Assembly (NCBI RefSeq): GCF_021483235.1
Contig: NZ_JAKEEC010000026.1
Coordinates: forward strand, 1 to 61,101
Reading direction: 5' to 3'
DNA length: 61,101 bases
Source: Arthrobacter alkaliphilus
GTDB taxonomy: Bacteria > Actinomycetota > Actinomycetes > Actinomycetales > Micrococcaceae
Part shown: positions 8,817 to 16,827 of the stretch, in pieces
Numbering within the stretch: position 1 is the first letter of the stretch
Layout: every line of letters starts with the position of its first letter
Notes under the pieces: model-generated
Database searches by the model: none
Told to the model about the DNA's origin: nothing
The model's input: the letters and a program-made list of their open reading frames with translations, nothing else
Made by a program: the position numbers and the translations under genes

Positions 8817-9932
8817 TCAAGCGACGGTTCCACCGGCGGGCTCGCCAACCGCGGACGCCGTGTCGCCGCGCCCGGTCCATGTCTTGAAGGCCGTCCAGGC
8901 AACAGCGGCCGTGGGTACAGCCAGCAACGCACCGATTATCCCGGCGAGCATCGTACCGATGGCCAAGGCCAGCAAAATTGCCAGACCGTGGATGCTCAGG
9001 ACCTTACCCATCAAAAAGGGCTGGAGAAGGTGGTGCTCAAGCTGGTTGGAGGCCACGAGGACAGCAGTGACGATGAGTGCTGTCACGGGACCGTTCGAGA
9101 TCAGCGCGACACCCACGGCGAGGGTACCTGCCGCGGTGGAACCGATGATGGGAATGAACCCGCCGATGAACACGAACACGCCCAGCGGCAGCGCTAGCGG
9201 GACACCGAGGAACGCCAGGCTGGTCCCGATGATCGCACCGTTTACCGCTGCGATCAGGGCAGTCCCCCGGACATAGCCACCCAGCACCGCGGCACTGCGC
9301 TCCGCCGCGAGGTGGGCCTTTCCGCGGTGAGCCGCCGGAAGGAAACCGAAGAGGAAAGTCCTGATCTTCTCGCCGTCTTTGAGGAAGAAGAACAAGATCA
9401 CCACCATCAGAACCAGGCCGGCCAAGATCTCACCCACTGTACGGGCGCCGGTCAGCGCCTCCGCGCCGAAGCTGCTGCTCGTGAAGAAGTGTTCGATGGA
9501 ACCGGCCACGGACCGGAGCTGCTCGTCGCTGACCCTGAACGGTCCGTTGTTCAGGAATTCGTGCAATTGCTCGATGCCGGAAGTGAATTTCACGACCAGC
9601 TCTTTGGATTGCGCCCTGATAAGAAAAACGATTCCCGTGATGACTCCGCCGAAGACTGCGAGGATTCCCACGAAAGACGCTGCGACGGCGAGCGCCCGGG
9701 GCCAGCGGTGGACAGTCAGCCAACGGACAAGGGGCGAAATCGCAGCGGCGAGGATGAGCGCGATTGAGACGGGGATCATGACGAGCGGAACGCGGGTCAA
9801 GGCCCACAGGATCAACGAGGCTAGGGTGATGACCAAGAGGATCTGGCCGGAGCGGATCCCTGCCCGGCCAAGGCCGTCGGACCACATCGCTGACATCGCG
9901 GGCTTGTTCGGCGAATTGTTGCTTTCAGTCAT
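8817..9932 (-). CDS. AI-2E family (TqsA/PerM-like) transporter
   Basis: Integral membrane protein of 371 residues with about eight hydrophobic helices arranged as in the AI-2E/PerM family: an N-terminal pair (ILLVITLASLILWALTRVP), a long soluble helical middle (EQLHEFLNNGPFRVSDEQLRSVAG), then ILFFFLKDGEKIRTFLFGFLP, a family hallmark, and PLALPLGVFVFIGGFIPIIGS. The family includes exporters of autoinducer-2 and Na+/H+ antiporters, so no substrate is assigned. The start ATG at 9930-9932 is preferred over one 29 codons upstream because GAAGGA sits about five bases before it. Its stop is 46 bp from that of the convergent phosphatase gene. Confidence 0.85.
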   Translation of the reverse strand: MTESNNSPNKPAMSAMWSDGLGRAGIRSGQILLVITLASLILWALTRVPLVMIPVSIALILAAAISPLVRWLTVHRWPRALAVAASFVGILAVFGGVITGIVFLIRAQSKELVVKFTSGIEQLHEFLNNGPFRVSDEQLRSVAGSIEHFFTSSSFGAEALTGARTVGEILAGLVLMVVILFFFLKDGEKIRTFLFGFLPAAHRGKAHLAAERSAAVLGGYVRGTALIAAVNGAIIGTSLAFLGVPLALPLGVFVFIGGFIPIIGSTAAGTLAVGVALISNGPVTALIVTAVLVASNQLEHHLLQPFLMGKVLSIHGLAILLALAIGTMLAGIIGALLAVPTAAVAWTAFKTWTGRGDTASAVGEPAGGTVA

Positions 9933-10056
9933 TGGATTCCTTCGTGGTGGCCGTCCCCCAGTCCGGGGCGTCGCGCTGCGCGGATGCATCAGATCCTGCT
10001 GCGACGTCCCCTGAGTCAATCAGCATGCCCTATGGCAGGCAAGGTGCCACGCCTTC

Positions 10057-10956
10057 CTAGCCCAGGGTGGACAGGGCCCCCGGTGCACACTCAATCCGGA
10101 CCACGGTATCGGCATCAACTGATTTCACTTCACCGTCGATCTGGTAGCTCAGGGGTTTGAGGGTAGTGAAGGAGTAGCTGCGCACAGAGGGCTGGTCCCC
10201 CAGCCCTCTGGTAACTGCCCGCATCGCCGTCAAGAGGATCCGCCACTTTGGGCTGTGGGGAACGAGGACCACTTCGAATTTGCCGTCTGCGGGCTTGTCG
10301 TCCGCGTCGCTGAGGGTCGCATATTTGGCCATCTCCGGGATGTTGGCCAGGACGAGGCTGTCGAAGCGGCGGCGCTTGCCGTCGGCTTGGCGTATTTCGA
10401 AGGGCTTGAACTTCGAGAAAGTCCGCATCACGGAGACCAGTTCCTTCAGCGCACCTTTGCTGCCCTTTTCCAGGTCAATAGCCACGATGGGCGTCAGCCC
10501 GAAGCCGACATACGAGTGCGCGTACTCTCCAGGTGCATTCGATCCGTTTCCGGTGTGTACACGCAGCAGGTCGATGCGCCGCACCCGGCCCTCGGCAATC
10601 GCTTCCCCAAGCGGCTGGGTGCGTGTGCTCCGCCGGTGATCGTTGGCATTGCCCGCTCCCAGCACCGCGCACACCGCGTTGGGGTTGCCTCCCTGCATGA
10701 CGCCGTTGACAACCTCGTTGTATCCGCCGTCACCACTTACGGAAACCACCAAAACATCCCCGCCACCGCTCACGGCGTCCCGTGCCAGCTCGACGGCATG
10801 GCCGGCGCGGGCGGTCGGTTGGAGCCTGATCTCGGCCGGGTAGCCGAGACCATCCTGCAGCTCGTCGTGGAGTCCCTTGGCCAGCCTGGGTGCATCCCCG
10901 GTGCTGTTGGGATTGAAGATGATGACGATCGTTTCAAAGGTCCGTGCAGAAGTCAT
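10057..10956 (-). CDS. Diacylglycerol/sphingosine kinase-like lipid kinase
   Basis: 299 residues. The catalytic domain of the DAGK family begins almost at once (IVIIFNPNSTGDA) and has SVSGDGGYNEVVNGVMQ, equivalent to the usual GGDGTxxEVVNGL nucleotide loop, and a GAGNANDH segment that replaces the common GTGND. The C-terminal half carries the second family domain (VVRIECAP at the end). Such enzymes phosphorylate lipids such as diacylglycerol or undecaprenol at the membrane face. The first glycine of GGDG is Ser here, so activity should be checked. Start chosen at the ATG at 10954-10956, with GGAGCAGCA upstream. Divergent from the transglycosylase gene across about 180 bp. Confidence 0.85.
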   Translation of the reverse strand: MTSARTFETIVIIFNPNSTGDAPRLAKGLHDELQDGLGYPAEIRLQPTARAGHAVELARDAVSGGGDVLVVSVSGDGGYNEVVNGVMQGGNPNAVCAVLGAGNANDHRRSTRTQPLGEAIAEGRVRRIDLLRVHTGNGSNAPGEYAHSYVGFGLTPIVAIDLEKGSKGALKELVSVMRTFSKFKPFEIRQADGKRRRFDSLVLANIPEMAKYATLSDADDKPADGKFEVVLVPHSPKWRILLTAMRAVTRGLGDQPSVRSYSFTTLKPLSYQIDGEVKSVDADTVVRIECAPGALSTLG

Positions 10957-11139
10957 TGCTGCTCCGATTCGCTCATGATGACTTCGGTAAGTGTACTGAC
11001 AATCTTCGGCCGCACCGGAACGACCGGGGCCCGGGCCGGTGGCCTGGACAGAGCAACCAGCAAGGCCCGGTAGACTTTCGTGCCATCCTCTACCCCTTTC
11101 CCGGGGCAACCGCGCGGGACGAGAAGCGAAGGCAGACCG

Positions 11140-12135
11140 ATGGACACTCCAACACGACCGATATTCCCTCGGCGCGCGCCGCGGGTCGTCAGCTATCCGG
11201 TGCCTGTCCCCGCGGAGCCGGACGGAGCGCCGCAAGACCGGGGGAAGAGATATGTGACCGAGCCGGGCCGGGCCGAGCCGCCGGTTCCGCCGGCCGGAAA
11301 GAAAGCCAAGCGATCCAAACGCAGGTGGCGCCGCAAGCTCCTCCTGGCGCTGATCGCCCCGCTCGTCCTGGTCCAAATCGTCGCCTTCATGTTCAGCATG
11401 GGCGTCACCCCGCCACGCACCGCCTACATGCTGGAAGCCGGTGAGCCCAACGTCTACCAGTTCGTCTCGATCAACCACATGAGCCGGCACTTACTGGCTG
11501 CGACTATCGCCCATGAGGACGAACAGCTCGGCACGCGCAGCGGAGCCTTCGACGTCGGCGACCTCCAGGCCAGGGCTCAGGCCTACTTCGAAGGAAAGCC
11601 GGACCCGAGCGGCTCCACCATCCCCCAGCAGCTGGTCAAGAACATCTTCCTTTGGGACGACCAAAACGCCGTCCGCAAGGGAATTGAAGCTGTCCTGGCT
11701 ACCCAGTTCAGCTACACGCTGAGCCCTCAGCGCACCTTGGAGCTCTACCTGAACTATGCCCAGTTCGGCCCCCACCTCTACGGGGTCTGCGCCGCCAGTT
11801 GGTACTACTTCGGAACACCACCCTGGAACCTGTCCGATTATCAGTCGGCCCAGCTGATGGGCGTCCTTCCGCTGCCTGATCTGGTCAGGCGGGACCCTCA
11901 CGGCGGGATCTTCCTCGGCGCCGGCGTCGACCCCGCCGTGTGGAACCTGGTGAACGGCGCCGCGAACGTTTGGGTCCCCCGGCAGCTCGTCGGGCTGGGC
12001 GGATGGCAGGGAGCCGTCGGGACGGTCGGCATCACAGATACTGCCGACAATCATGCGGACCAGCGCTCCGACAGCGACGCCTGTTCAACGATGCCCCAGA
12101 GCGTGAAGGACAGGATCCAGAGCGAGACCCGCTAG
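11140..12135 (+). CDS. GT51 family peptidoglycan glycosyltransferase (monofunctional type)
   Basis: 331 residues: a proline/lysine-rich cytoplasmic N-terminus, one membrane anchor (about 68-90, LLLALIAPLVLVQIVAFMF), and an extracytoplasmic GT51 lipid-II polymerase domain. Motifs seen: ATIAHEDEQLGTRSGAFD (catalytic Glu in HED; the consensus His of the HxGxD part is Arg), GSTIPQQLVKNIFL, RKGIEAVLATQF with the second glutamate, and LELYLNYAQFG. There is no transpeptidase domain, so it resembles MtgA-type enzymes. The start at 11140 gives MDTPTRP after GAAGGC. The sequence is divergent and the domain short, so a specialised rather than a main wall polymerase is likely. Confidence 0.8.
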   Translation: MDTPTRPIFPRRAPRVVSYPVPVPAEPDGAPQDRGKRYVTEPGRAEPPVPPAGKKAKRSKRRWRRKLLLALIAPLVLVQIVAFMFSMGVTPPRTAYMLEAGEPNVYQFVSINHMSRHLLAATIAHEDEQLGTRSGAFDVGDLQARAQAYFEGKPDPSGSTIPQQLVKNIFLWDDQNAVRKGIEAVLATQFSYTLSPQRTLELYLNYAQFGPHLYGVCAASWYYFGTPPWNLSDYQSAQLMGVLPLPDLVRRDPHGGIFLGAGVDPAVWNLVNGAANVWVPRQLVGLGGWQGAVGTVGITDTADNHADQRSDSDACSTMPQSVKDRIQSETR

Positions 12136-12160
12136 GTTACCGGCCGGCGTCGAACCCGGG

Positions 12161-12469
12161 TCATTCGCGCGGCGCAGGCAAGTCCAGGTTCCAGTGGCGC
12201 GAGACCATCAGCAGCCAGCCGTCGTCGTGCCCAGCGCCCGGAGGTCCCGGCGTGATGAAAAAACGGGACACGACGCGCTGCGAGCCCTCGGCGTCTCCGT
12301 AGAGGACATCGACAGTGAAGCCGTCTGCGGCCGCTCCCGCAGTGGCACATTCAACGCCTGTCCCGCGCCACCGGCAATCGACTTCGGGCGTGCAGCGCCG
12401 AATCCGGTGCCCGGCGTTAGCGGCCGCCCTCGATCTTCCGGCTGCGCTGGTTCTGTGCCATCGGACCAT
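12161..12469 (-). CDS. Possible small gene or gene remnant downstream of the aldo/keto reductase
   Basis: The stretch 12136-12416 is otherwise free of genes. On the minus strand an open frame runs on past the reductase stop and ends at a TGA at 12161. Its last 60 codons look coding by third-position GC and amino-acid mix (FTVDVLYGDAEGSQRVVSRFF, then WLLMVSRHWNLDLP). I do not recognise the family. The only in-frame ATG, at 12469, lies inside the reductase gene and the part near it looks non-coding, and there is no ribosome-binding site. It may be the C-terminal remnant of a decayed gene, or a small protein with an unclear start. Confidence 0.3.
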   Translation of the reverse strand: MVRWHRTSAAGRSRAAANAGHRIRRCTPEVDCRWRGTGVECATAGAAADGFTVDVLYGDAEGSQRVVSRFFITPGPPGAGHDDGWLLMVSRHWNLDLPAPRE

Positions 12470-13448
12470 ATGGATAGACGCCGAGCTGCGGTTGGCTTGC
12501 TTCCGTGAGCCGGTCCGTTTCCGCCGGGCTGAGCTCCAGGTCCGCCGCGGCCAGGTTGTCCGCCAACTGCTCCGTGGTGCGGGCGCCGAGGATCACAGAG
12601 GTCACGGCAGGCCGGTCAGCCAACCATGCCAGCGCAACTTGGGAAGCACTGACGCCATGATCCGCGGCGATTTTTTCCACTGTCCCGATGACGTCCCACG
12701 TGCGGGGGTTATCGTTGCGGGCCTTCCACGCTTCCATGCCGCGTTCCGGGTTTTCGCCCAGGCGTGTGGCACCGGTCGGCGGGACATCCCGCTTGTACTT
12801 TCCGGAGAGCCAGCCGCCGCCCAAGGGAGACCACGGCAACAACCCGATGCCGGCGTCCAGGGAAGCCGGAACGATTTCCGATTCGATTTCACGGACCAGC
12901 AGACTGTATTGGGGCTGCAACGTCACCGGCGCGCTCCAGCCAAAGGCTTTGGCCACGTGGACGGCTTTGGTCAGCTGCCAACCCAGGAAGTTGGAAAAGC
13001 CGTAATAGGCGATCTTGCCGTTGCTCACCGAGTCGTGCAGGAAACGCAGCGTCTCCTCCAAGGGTGTGATCGGGTCCCAGGCGTGCATTTGGTACAGGTC
13101 GATCTGTTCAACGCCCAAGCGACGCAGCGAATCGTCCAAGGCCCGGGTGAGGTGGCGGCGCGACGTGCCGACGTCGTTCGGCGCCGTCCCCATGGGGAAG
13201 CGGCCCTTGGTGGCGAGCACAACCCGGTCCCGCGCCTCGGGCCGGTCGGCCAGCCAGCCACCGACGATCTCCTCCGATACGCCGGCGCTGTAAACGTCGG
13301 CGGTGTCAATGAAGTTGCCGCCGGCCTCGACGTAGCTGTCCAGGATGGCGCGGGACGTTTCCTCGGTGGCCTCGGCCCCGAATGTCATGGTTCCGAGCGC
13401 GTAGTTCGAAACAACCGCGCCGCTGTTGCCCAAAGTCCTGTATTGCAT
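12417..13448 (-). CDS. Aldo/keto reductase
   Basis: NAD(P)H-dependent carbonyl reductase, 343 residues, of the Tas/YghZ-like group. The catalytic tetrad is visible: Asp and Tyr in NFIDTADVYS, Lys in VVLATKGRF, and His in DLYQMHAWDP. The cofactor part is seen at PWSPLGGGWLSGKYKR and VILGARTTEQLADNL. The start is the second of two adjacent ATGs (13446-13448, MQYRTLGNSG) with TGAGGA five bases upstream. The upstream SDR gene stops only eight bases before it, so the two are one operon. Substrate unknown. Confidence 0.9.
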   Translation of the reverse strand: MQYRTLGNSGAVVSNYALGTMTFGAEATEETSRAILDSYVEAGGNFIDTADVYSAGVSEEIVGGWLADRPEARDRVVLATKGRFPMGTAPNDVGTSRRHLTRALDDSLRRLGVEQIDLYQMHAWDPITPLEETLRFLHDSVSNGKIAYYGFSNFLGWQLTKAVHVAKAFGWSAPVTLQPQYSLLVREIESEIVPASLDAGIGLLPWSPLGGGWLSGKYKRDVPPTGATRLGENPERGMEAWKARNDNPRTWDVIGTVEKIAADHGVSASQVALAWLADRPAVTSVILGARTTEQLADNLAAADLELSPAETDRLTEASQPQLGVYPYGPMAQNQRSRKIEGGR

Positions 13449-13456
13449 CATGTTCC

Positions 13457-14329
13457 TCAATCCTCGACGGGGGTGGTTCGGTTCGAATGGTAGGTGCGCC
13501 ACGTGTGTTCGGGCTCGAAGCCCAGCAATCGCTTGGCCTTGTCGATGGAGAGCATGGTCTCGTGCTCTCCCAGTTCCTTCGTGATCTTCACGTCGGGGAA
13601 GACCTCCGCAGCAAGGCTGGCGCTGGAGCGGCTCATGACGGTGTCCGCGTTCGCGATGATAAATGCTTCGAATCCGGGCTTGCCGTTTTCAAGTGCCCGC
13701 GCCACCGCCTGCGCACCGTCCCGGCCGTCGATGTAACCCCACAGGTTCCACTTGCGCAGCCGGGCGTCGGAGTCGAAGGATGGAAACCGTTCGTAGTCTT
13801 CCGGATCCATGACATTGGAGAACCGAAGCCCCACGATGCTGAGCTCAGGGTCCCAGCGCGTCAGCTCGATGGCCATCTGTTCCTCGAGATGCTTTACGAG
13901 GGAATAGGTGCTTTCCGGCCGCGCACGGTATTCCTCATCCACCGGGATGTAGGGCGGGTCGACGTCGAACGGCAGACCCAGCACCGTCTCGCTTGAGGCG
14001 TAGACAACCATCTTGATGCCGGCCCGTCGGGCCGCCTGGAACACGTTGTACGTCGAAAGCATGTTGTTATGGAACGTCGCAACGTCCGGGACGATGCCAG
14101 GTGCCGGGATCGCCCCGAGATGCACGACGGCGTCGAAGCCACTGTGCCGGTCGTCCAGCCCCAGGAACACATCCAGGACCTGGCCATAGTCGCGCAGGTC
14201 GACGATCGCGAGACCCGGGCTCCTTTCGCCCGCGCGGTCCAGGTTCAACACCTGATGCCCGTCCGCGTTCAACCGGCGGACCACGTGCCGGCCCAGTTTT
14301 CCGGTTCCACCCGTCACTGCGATTCTCAT
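13457..14329 (-). CDS. NAD(P)-dependent epimerase/dehydratase family oxidoreductase
   Basis: 290-residue extended short-chain dehydrogenase. N-terminal nucleotide loop GGTGKLG at residues 7-13, VVHLGAIPAPG, the catalytic YSLVK pair near residues 142-146, and LRFSNVMDPEDY, which is typical of the uronate dehydrogenase / UDP-sugar epimerase-like subgroup found beside sugar genes in actinobacteria. It would oxidise or epimerise a sugar or sugar acid using bound NAD(P). First gene of an operon with the aldo/keto reductase, 8 bp apart. The ATG at 14329 starts directly at the Rossmann strand, as usual for the family. Confidence 0.87.
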   Translation of the reverse strand: MRIAVTGGTGKLGRHVVRRLNADGHQVLNLDRAGERSPGLAIVDLRDYGQVLDVFLGLDDRHSGFDAVVHLGAIPAPGIVPDVATFHNNMLSTYNVFQAARRAGIKMVVYASSETVLGLPFDVDPPYIPVDEEYRARPESTYSLVKHLEEQMAIELTRWDPELSIVGLRFSNVMDPEDYERFPSFDSDARLRKWNLWGYIDGRDGAQAVARALENGKPGFEAFIIANADTVMSRSSASLAAEVFPDVKITKELGEHETMLSIDKAKRLLGFEPEHTWRTYHSNRTTPVED

Positions 14330-14516
14330 CGTTACTCCCTCGATTCAGCTCTGCGCTCTCCGACCGACACTAGGCCAAAACCGGCGCCGGCGGGTGGCCC
14401 TCCTGGTCCTAGGAATGCCAGACACCCGCTGCCACGCACTGAGATCCACGGTGCTGCACCCGCGGGGTTTGCCGCTTGACCGACCTTTTCGGCAACGCAA
14501 GTGGGAGGATGGGCGC

Positions 14517-15101
14517 ATGGAACTGCACATTACCGGCGACCCGGCCGCCGACCACTTGCTCAGCGACAACGCCTTCGCGCTTCTCATCGGCATGTTGCTG
14601 GACCAGCAGGTCACCATGGAGTCTGCCTTTGCCGGGCCCGAAAAGATCCGCACCCGCATCGGAACCATGTCTCCTGCCGCAATCGCCGAGTACGACCCGG
14701 CCGGCTTCGTCGAGGTGTTCAAGGAACGTCCGTCCGTCCACCGTTTCCCCGGCTCGATGGCGAGCCGCGTCCAGGACCTGGCCGCAGTTGTCCAGCGCGA
14801 TTGGGACGGAGACGCAACGGCGATCTGGACCCGGGATGACCCCGACGGCCAGGAAGTGCTCCGCAGGTTGAAAAACCTGCCCGGCTTTGGGGAGCAAAAG
14901 GCCAAGATCTTCCTGGCACTGCTCGGCAAGCAGCGCGGACTCCAGGCACCCGGTTGGCGTGAGGCCGCGGGCGCCTACGGCCAGGAGAACGCGTTCCTTT
15001 CTGTTGCCGACATCGTGGATCCGGAATCACTGGGAAAAGTGCGCGCCAACAAACAAGCCGCCAAGGCCGCCATCAAAGCAGCGAAGGCGTCCGGGAGCTG
15101 A
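14517..15101 (+). CDS. HhH-GPD-type base excision DNA repair family protein
   Basis: 194 residues. The sequence has an N-terminal helical part with LLIGMLLDQQVTMESAF, which matches the start of HhH-GPD glycosylases, and the helix-hairpin-helix at LKNLPGFGEQKAKIFLALLGKQ. The protein is shorter than Nth or MutY and has no iron-sulfur cysteine cluster; the catalytic Lys/Asp is not obvious to me, so enzyme activity is uncertain. The start at 14517 has GGGAGGA seven bases upstream; an upstream open frame to 14394 is ignored. It stands alone, convergent with the merR gene 22 bp away. Confidence 0.82.
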   Translation: MELHITGDPAADHLLSDNAFALLIGMLLDQQVTMESAFAGPEKIRTRIGTMSPAAIAEYDPAGFVEVFKERPSVHRFPGSMASRVQDLAAVVQRDWDGDATAIWTRDDPDGQEVLRRLKNLPGFGEQKAKIFLALLGKQRGLQAPGWREAAGAYGQENAFLSVADIVDPESLGKVRANKQAAKAAIKAAKASGS

Positions 15102-15123
15102 GAACAGCGCGGCGGGGCGGGAG

Positions 15124-15516
15124 TCAGATGTAGCTGCAGATCCGGGCGGCGTCGCAAGCTGCCGGGTCCGCAACAGCCACTACGGCATGGTAGTCGGCGA
15201 CGGTGGCCCGCAAGGCGACGAGTTCGGCGATCTGCGCGTCGAGGTCTGCCAACTGGTTGGCCAGAAGGTCGCGCACCTGGGTGCAAGGCGCCTGGCCCGC
15301 ATCCCGAAGAAGCAGGATCTCCTTGATTTGTGCCAAGGCGAGTCCTGCGGCGCGGCCGCGGCGAATGAAGTCGAGCCTGCTGATCGTTTCGCTCGTGTAA
15401 TCCCGGTATCCGTTGGCAGTCCGCTTTGGGGCCGGCAGCAACCCATGCGCTTCGTAGAACCTCAAGGCCTTACTCGTCATACCCGCCGCCTGGGCGGCTT
15501 CACCGATTCGCACCAT
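15124..15516 (-). CDS. MerR family transcriptional regulator (heavy-metal type)
   Basis: 130 residues. The N-terminus MVRIGEAAQAAGMTSKALRFYEAHGLL is the MerR winged helix, followed by the RDYTSETISRLDFIRRGRAAGLALAQI second helix pair and a dimerisation coiled coil. One cysteine sits at the base of the coil (APCTQVRDLL) and two more in the C-terminal tail (CDAARICSYI), as in the CueR/ZntR/CadR group, suggesting metal or thiol sensing. The start ATG at 15514-15516 is the family N-terminus; the frame is open to 15555. It follows the thioredoxin gene on the same strand by 63 bp, so thiol-linked function is plausible. Confidence 0.88.
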   Translation of the reverse strand: MVRIGEAAQAAGMTSKALRFYEAHGLLPAPKRTANGYRDYTSETISRLDFIRRGRAAGLALAQIKEILLLRDAGQAPCTQVRDLLANQLADLDAQIAELVALRATVADYHAVVAVADPAACDAARICSYI

Positions 15517-15579
15517 GTACCCCGTCTCCCCATTGACCCTCCCACTGTAGGGCAAGGCGCTGAGGGGATGAAGCAGGGC

Positions 15580-15906
15580 CTAGCGCAAATATTCGGCGAA
15601 TTCCGTCTCGAAGTACCGCTTCGCCCCGGCGCCGATCACCGAGATTCTTGGCTCGCCGTCCTTGAACAGGTACACCGACGGAACGGAGCTGATCCCGAAG
15701 GCAGCGGCGGTTTCCGGATTCTCATCGACATTGACTTTTACGACGTCGATTTTGTCGGCATGGTCGGCCGCGAGCTGTTCCAGGACCGGATTGAGCCTGG
15801 CCCAGGGTCCGGACCAATTCGCCCAGAATGCCACGACGACGGGTTTGGCTGACTTCAGCACCTCGGCGTCGAAGGACGCGTCAGTGACTTCCTTGTTGTT
15901 TGCCAT
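15580..15906 (-). CDS. Thioredoxin-fold protein lacking both active-site cysteines
   Basis: 108-residue thioredoxin by fold and length: FDAEVLKSAKPVVVAFWANW, then LNPVLEQLAADH, IDVVKVNVDENP, the cis-proline loop ISSVPSVYLFKDGEP, and a C-terminal helix. The active site that should read WCGPC reads WSGPW (encoded near 15805-15820), so both redox cysteines are replaced. It cannot act as a dithiol reductase. It may be a chaperone or binding partner, as for other redox-dead thioredoxins (inference). The ATG at 15906 has AAGGTG seven bases upstream. It precedes a Cys-containing MerR regulator on the same strand. Confidence 0.88.
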   Translation of the reverse strand: MANNKEVTDASFDAEVLKSAKPVVVAFWANWSGPWARLNPVLEQLAADHADKIDVVKVNVDENPETAAAFGISSVPSVYLFKDGEPRISVIGAGAKRYFETEFAEYLR

Positions 15907-16226
15907 GCTTTTCACCTTCGCACCTTCCCCTAAGGGAAAAGTCAAAGGGCCGAATCCTCTGGTGGCGGGTAGCCCGGCCGGACTGGCGACTTCCGTGAAA
16001 AGCCATCAAGCTAGTACCGGGGGAACCGAGGGAAGGTACAGTCCCCGCACAGGAAGGCCCCGAAATTCCTACCCCAAAAAGACCGCCCACTCCATGGCTC
16101 CGCACGTACCTCAAGAGCGGCAACGCTGTCCGCGCGGACGCCAAAGGCCTTGGCGTCCTCAAACCTGTCGAACCGGCCGCCCGTCGCGAGGGTAAACCCC
16201 TCCTCGGCGCAGACCAGGTCTACGTG

Positions 16227-16787
16227 ATGAAGAACGGCGAGGAGTACCACCCCGCGTGGTGCCAGGTCGTCGCCGACAAGTGGAACAGCGCCCCCAGGGG
16301 GCTTCTGGTAACCCGTTTGGCCGACGTGGGAATGCGCACCAGGTGCCCTGAATGCGATCGATACCTGAAATCAGCGACTGGTTCCCGCCCAAAGGAACAC
16401 GACAAAGAACCCGGGCCTACGCGACAGGGTGAAACCGTTATCCCTCTCCGGGTGGTCGGTTTCTCCCATGGAGTCCTGTTCTTGGCTGCGGGCCCGAAAT
16501 ACCAGCATCTACTCATGCAGACCGCCGTTGAGCGGGCCACCCCGCTGCTCGTCGATGGACTTCGGCACGGAGTGCTCCTCCGGGTGGACGCCTCCCGCCA
16601 GGAGCCCCTCCTGGTGATCCAGATGGATCCGCGCGTCAAATTCCGGAGTGGTGCTTACCAAGTGCGCTTGCGTCGCCCGCTGCGGCGTTCGGCTGCCAAA
16701 CCCTATGCCGTTGACTCCATTGAGCCGGCAGCCCGGGCCAGGCATGCGGCGCCGCACCCGCCGGACGTGGACGACGTCGAAAGTTGA
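16227..16787 (+). CDS. Hypothetical protein with possible zinc-binding residues; 5' end uncertain
   Basis: 186 residues from the ATG at 16227 (a GTG is directly before it). I do not recognise a family. EEYHPAWCQVV near the N-terminus and RTRCPECDRYL 30 residues later supply His, Cys and a CPEC pair, suggesting a small zinc site. A middle beta-rich part (VIPLRVVGFSHGVLFL, VERATPLLVDGL) follows and the tail is basic. The frame stays open for 77 codons upstream of 16227, with coding-like base use (GNAVRADAKGLGVLKPVEP), but without ATG, GTG or TTG. No ribosome-binding site fits 16227, so the real start may lie in 15998-16224 (see the finding on an ATT start). The region 15907-16226 holds nothing else recognisable. 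Confidence 0.6.
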   Translation: MKNGEEYHPAWCQVVADKWNSAPRGLLVTRLADVGMRTRCPECDRYLKSATGSRPKEHDKEPGPTRQGETVIPLRVVGFSHGVLFLAAGPKYQHLLMQTAVERATPLLVDGLRHGVLLRVDASRQEPLLVIQMDPRVKFRSGAYQVRLRRPLRRSAAKPYAVDSIEPAARARHAAPHPPDVDDVES

Positions 16788-16827
16788 GTGTGGCACCCTT
16801 CCGGATTGACATACTCCATTTCCCTGC

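Noticed and set aside
11080..11139. Upstream extension of the transglycosylase
   Set aside because: The added 20 residues are not family-like and have no ribosome site, whereas the ATG at 11140 does.
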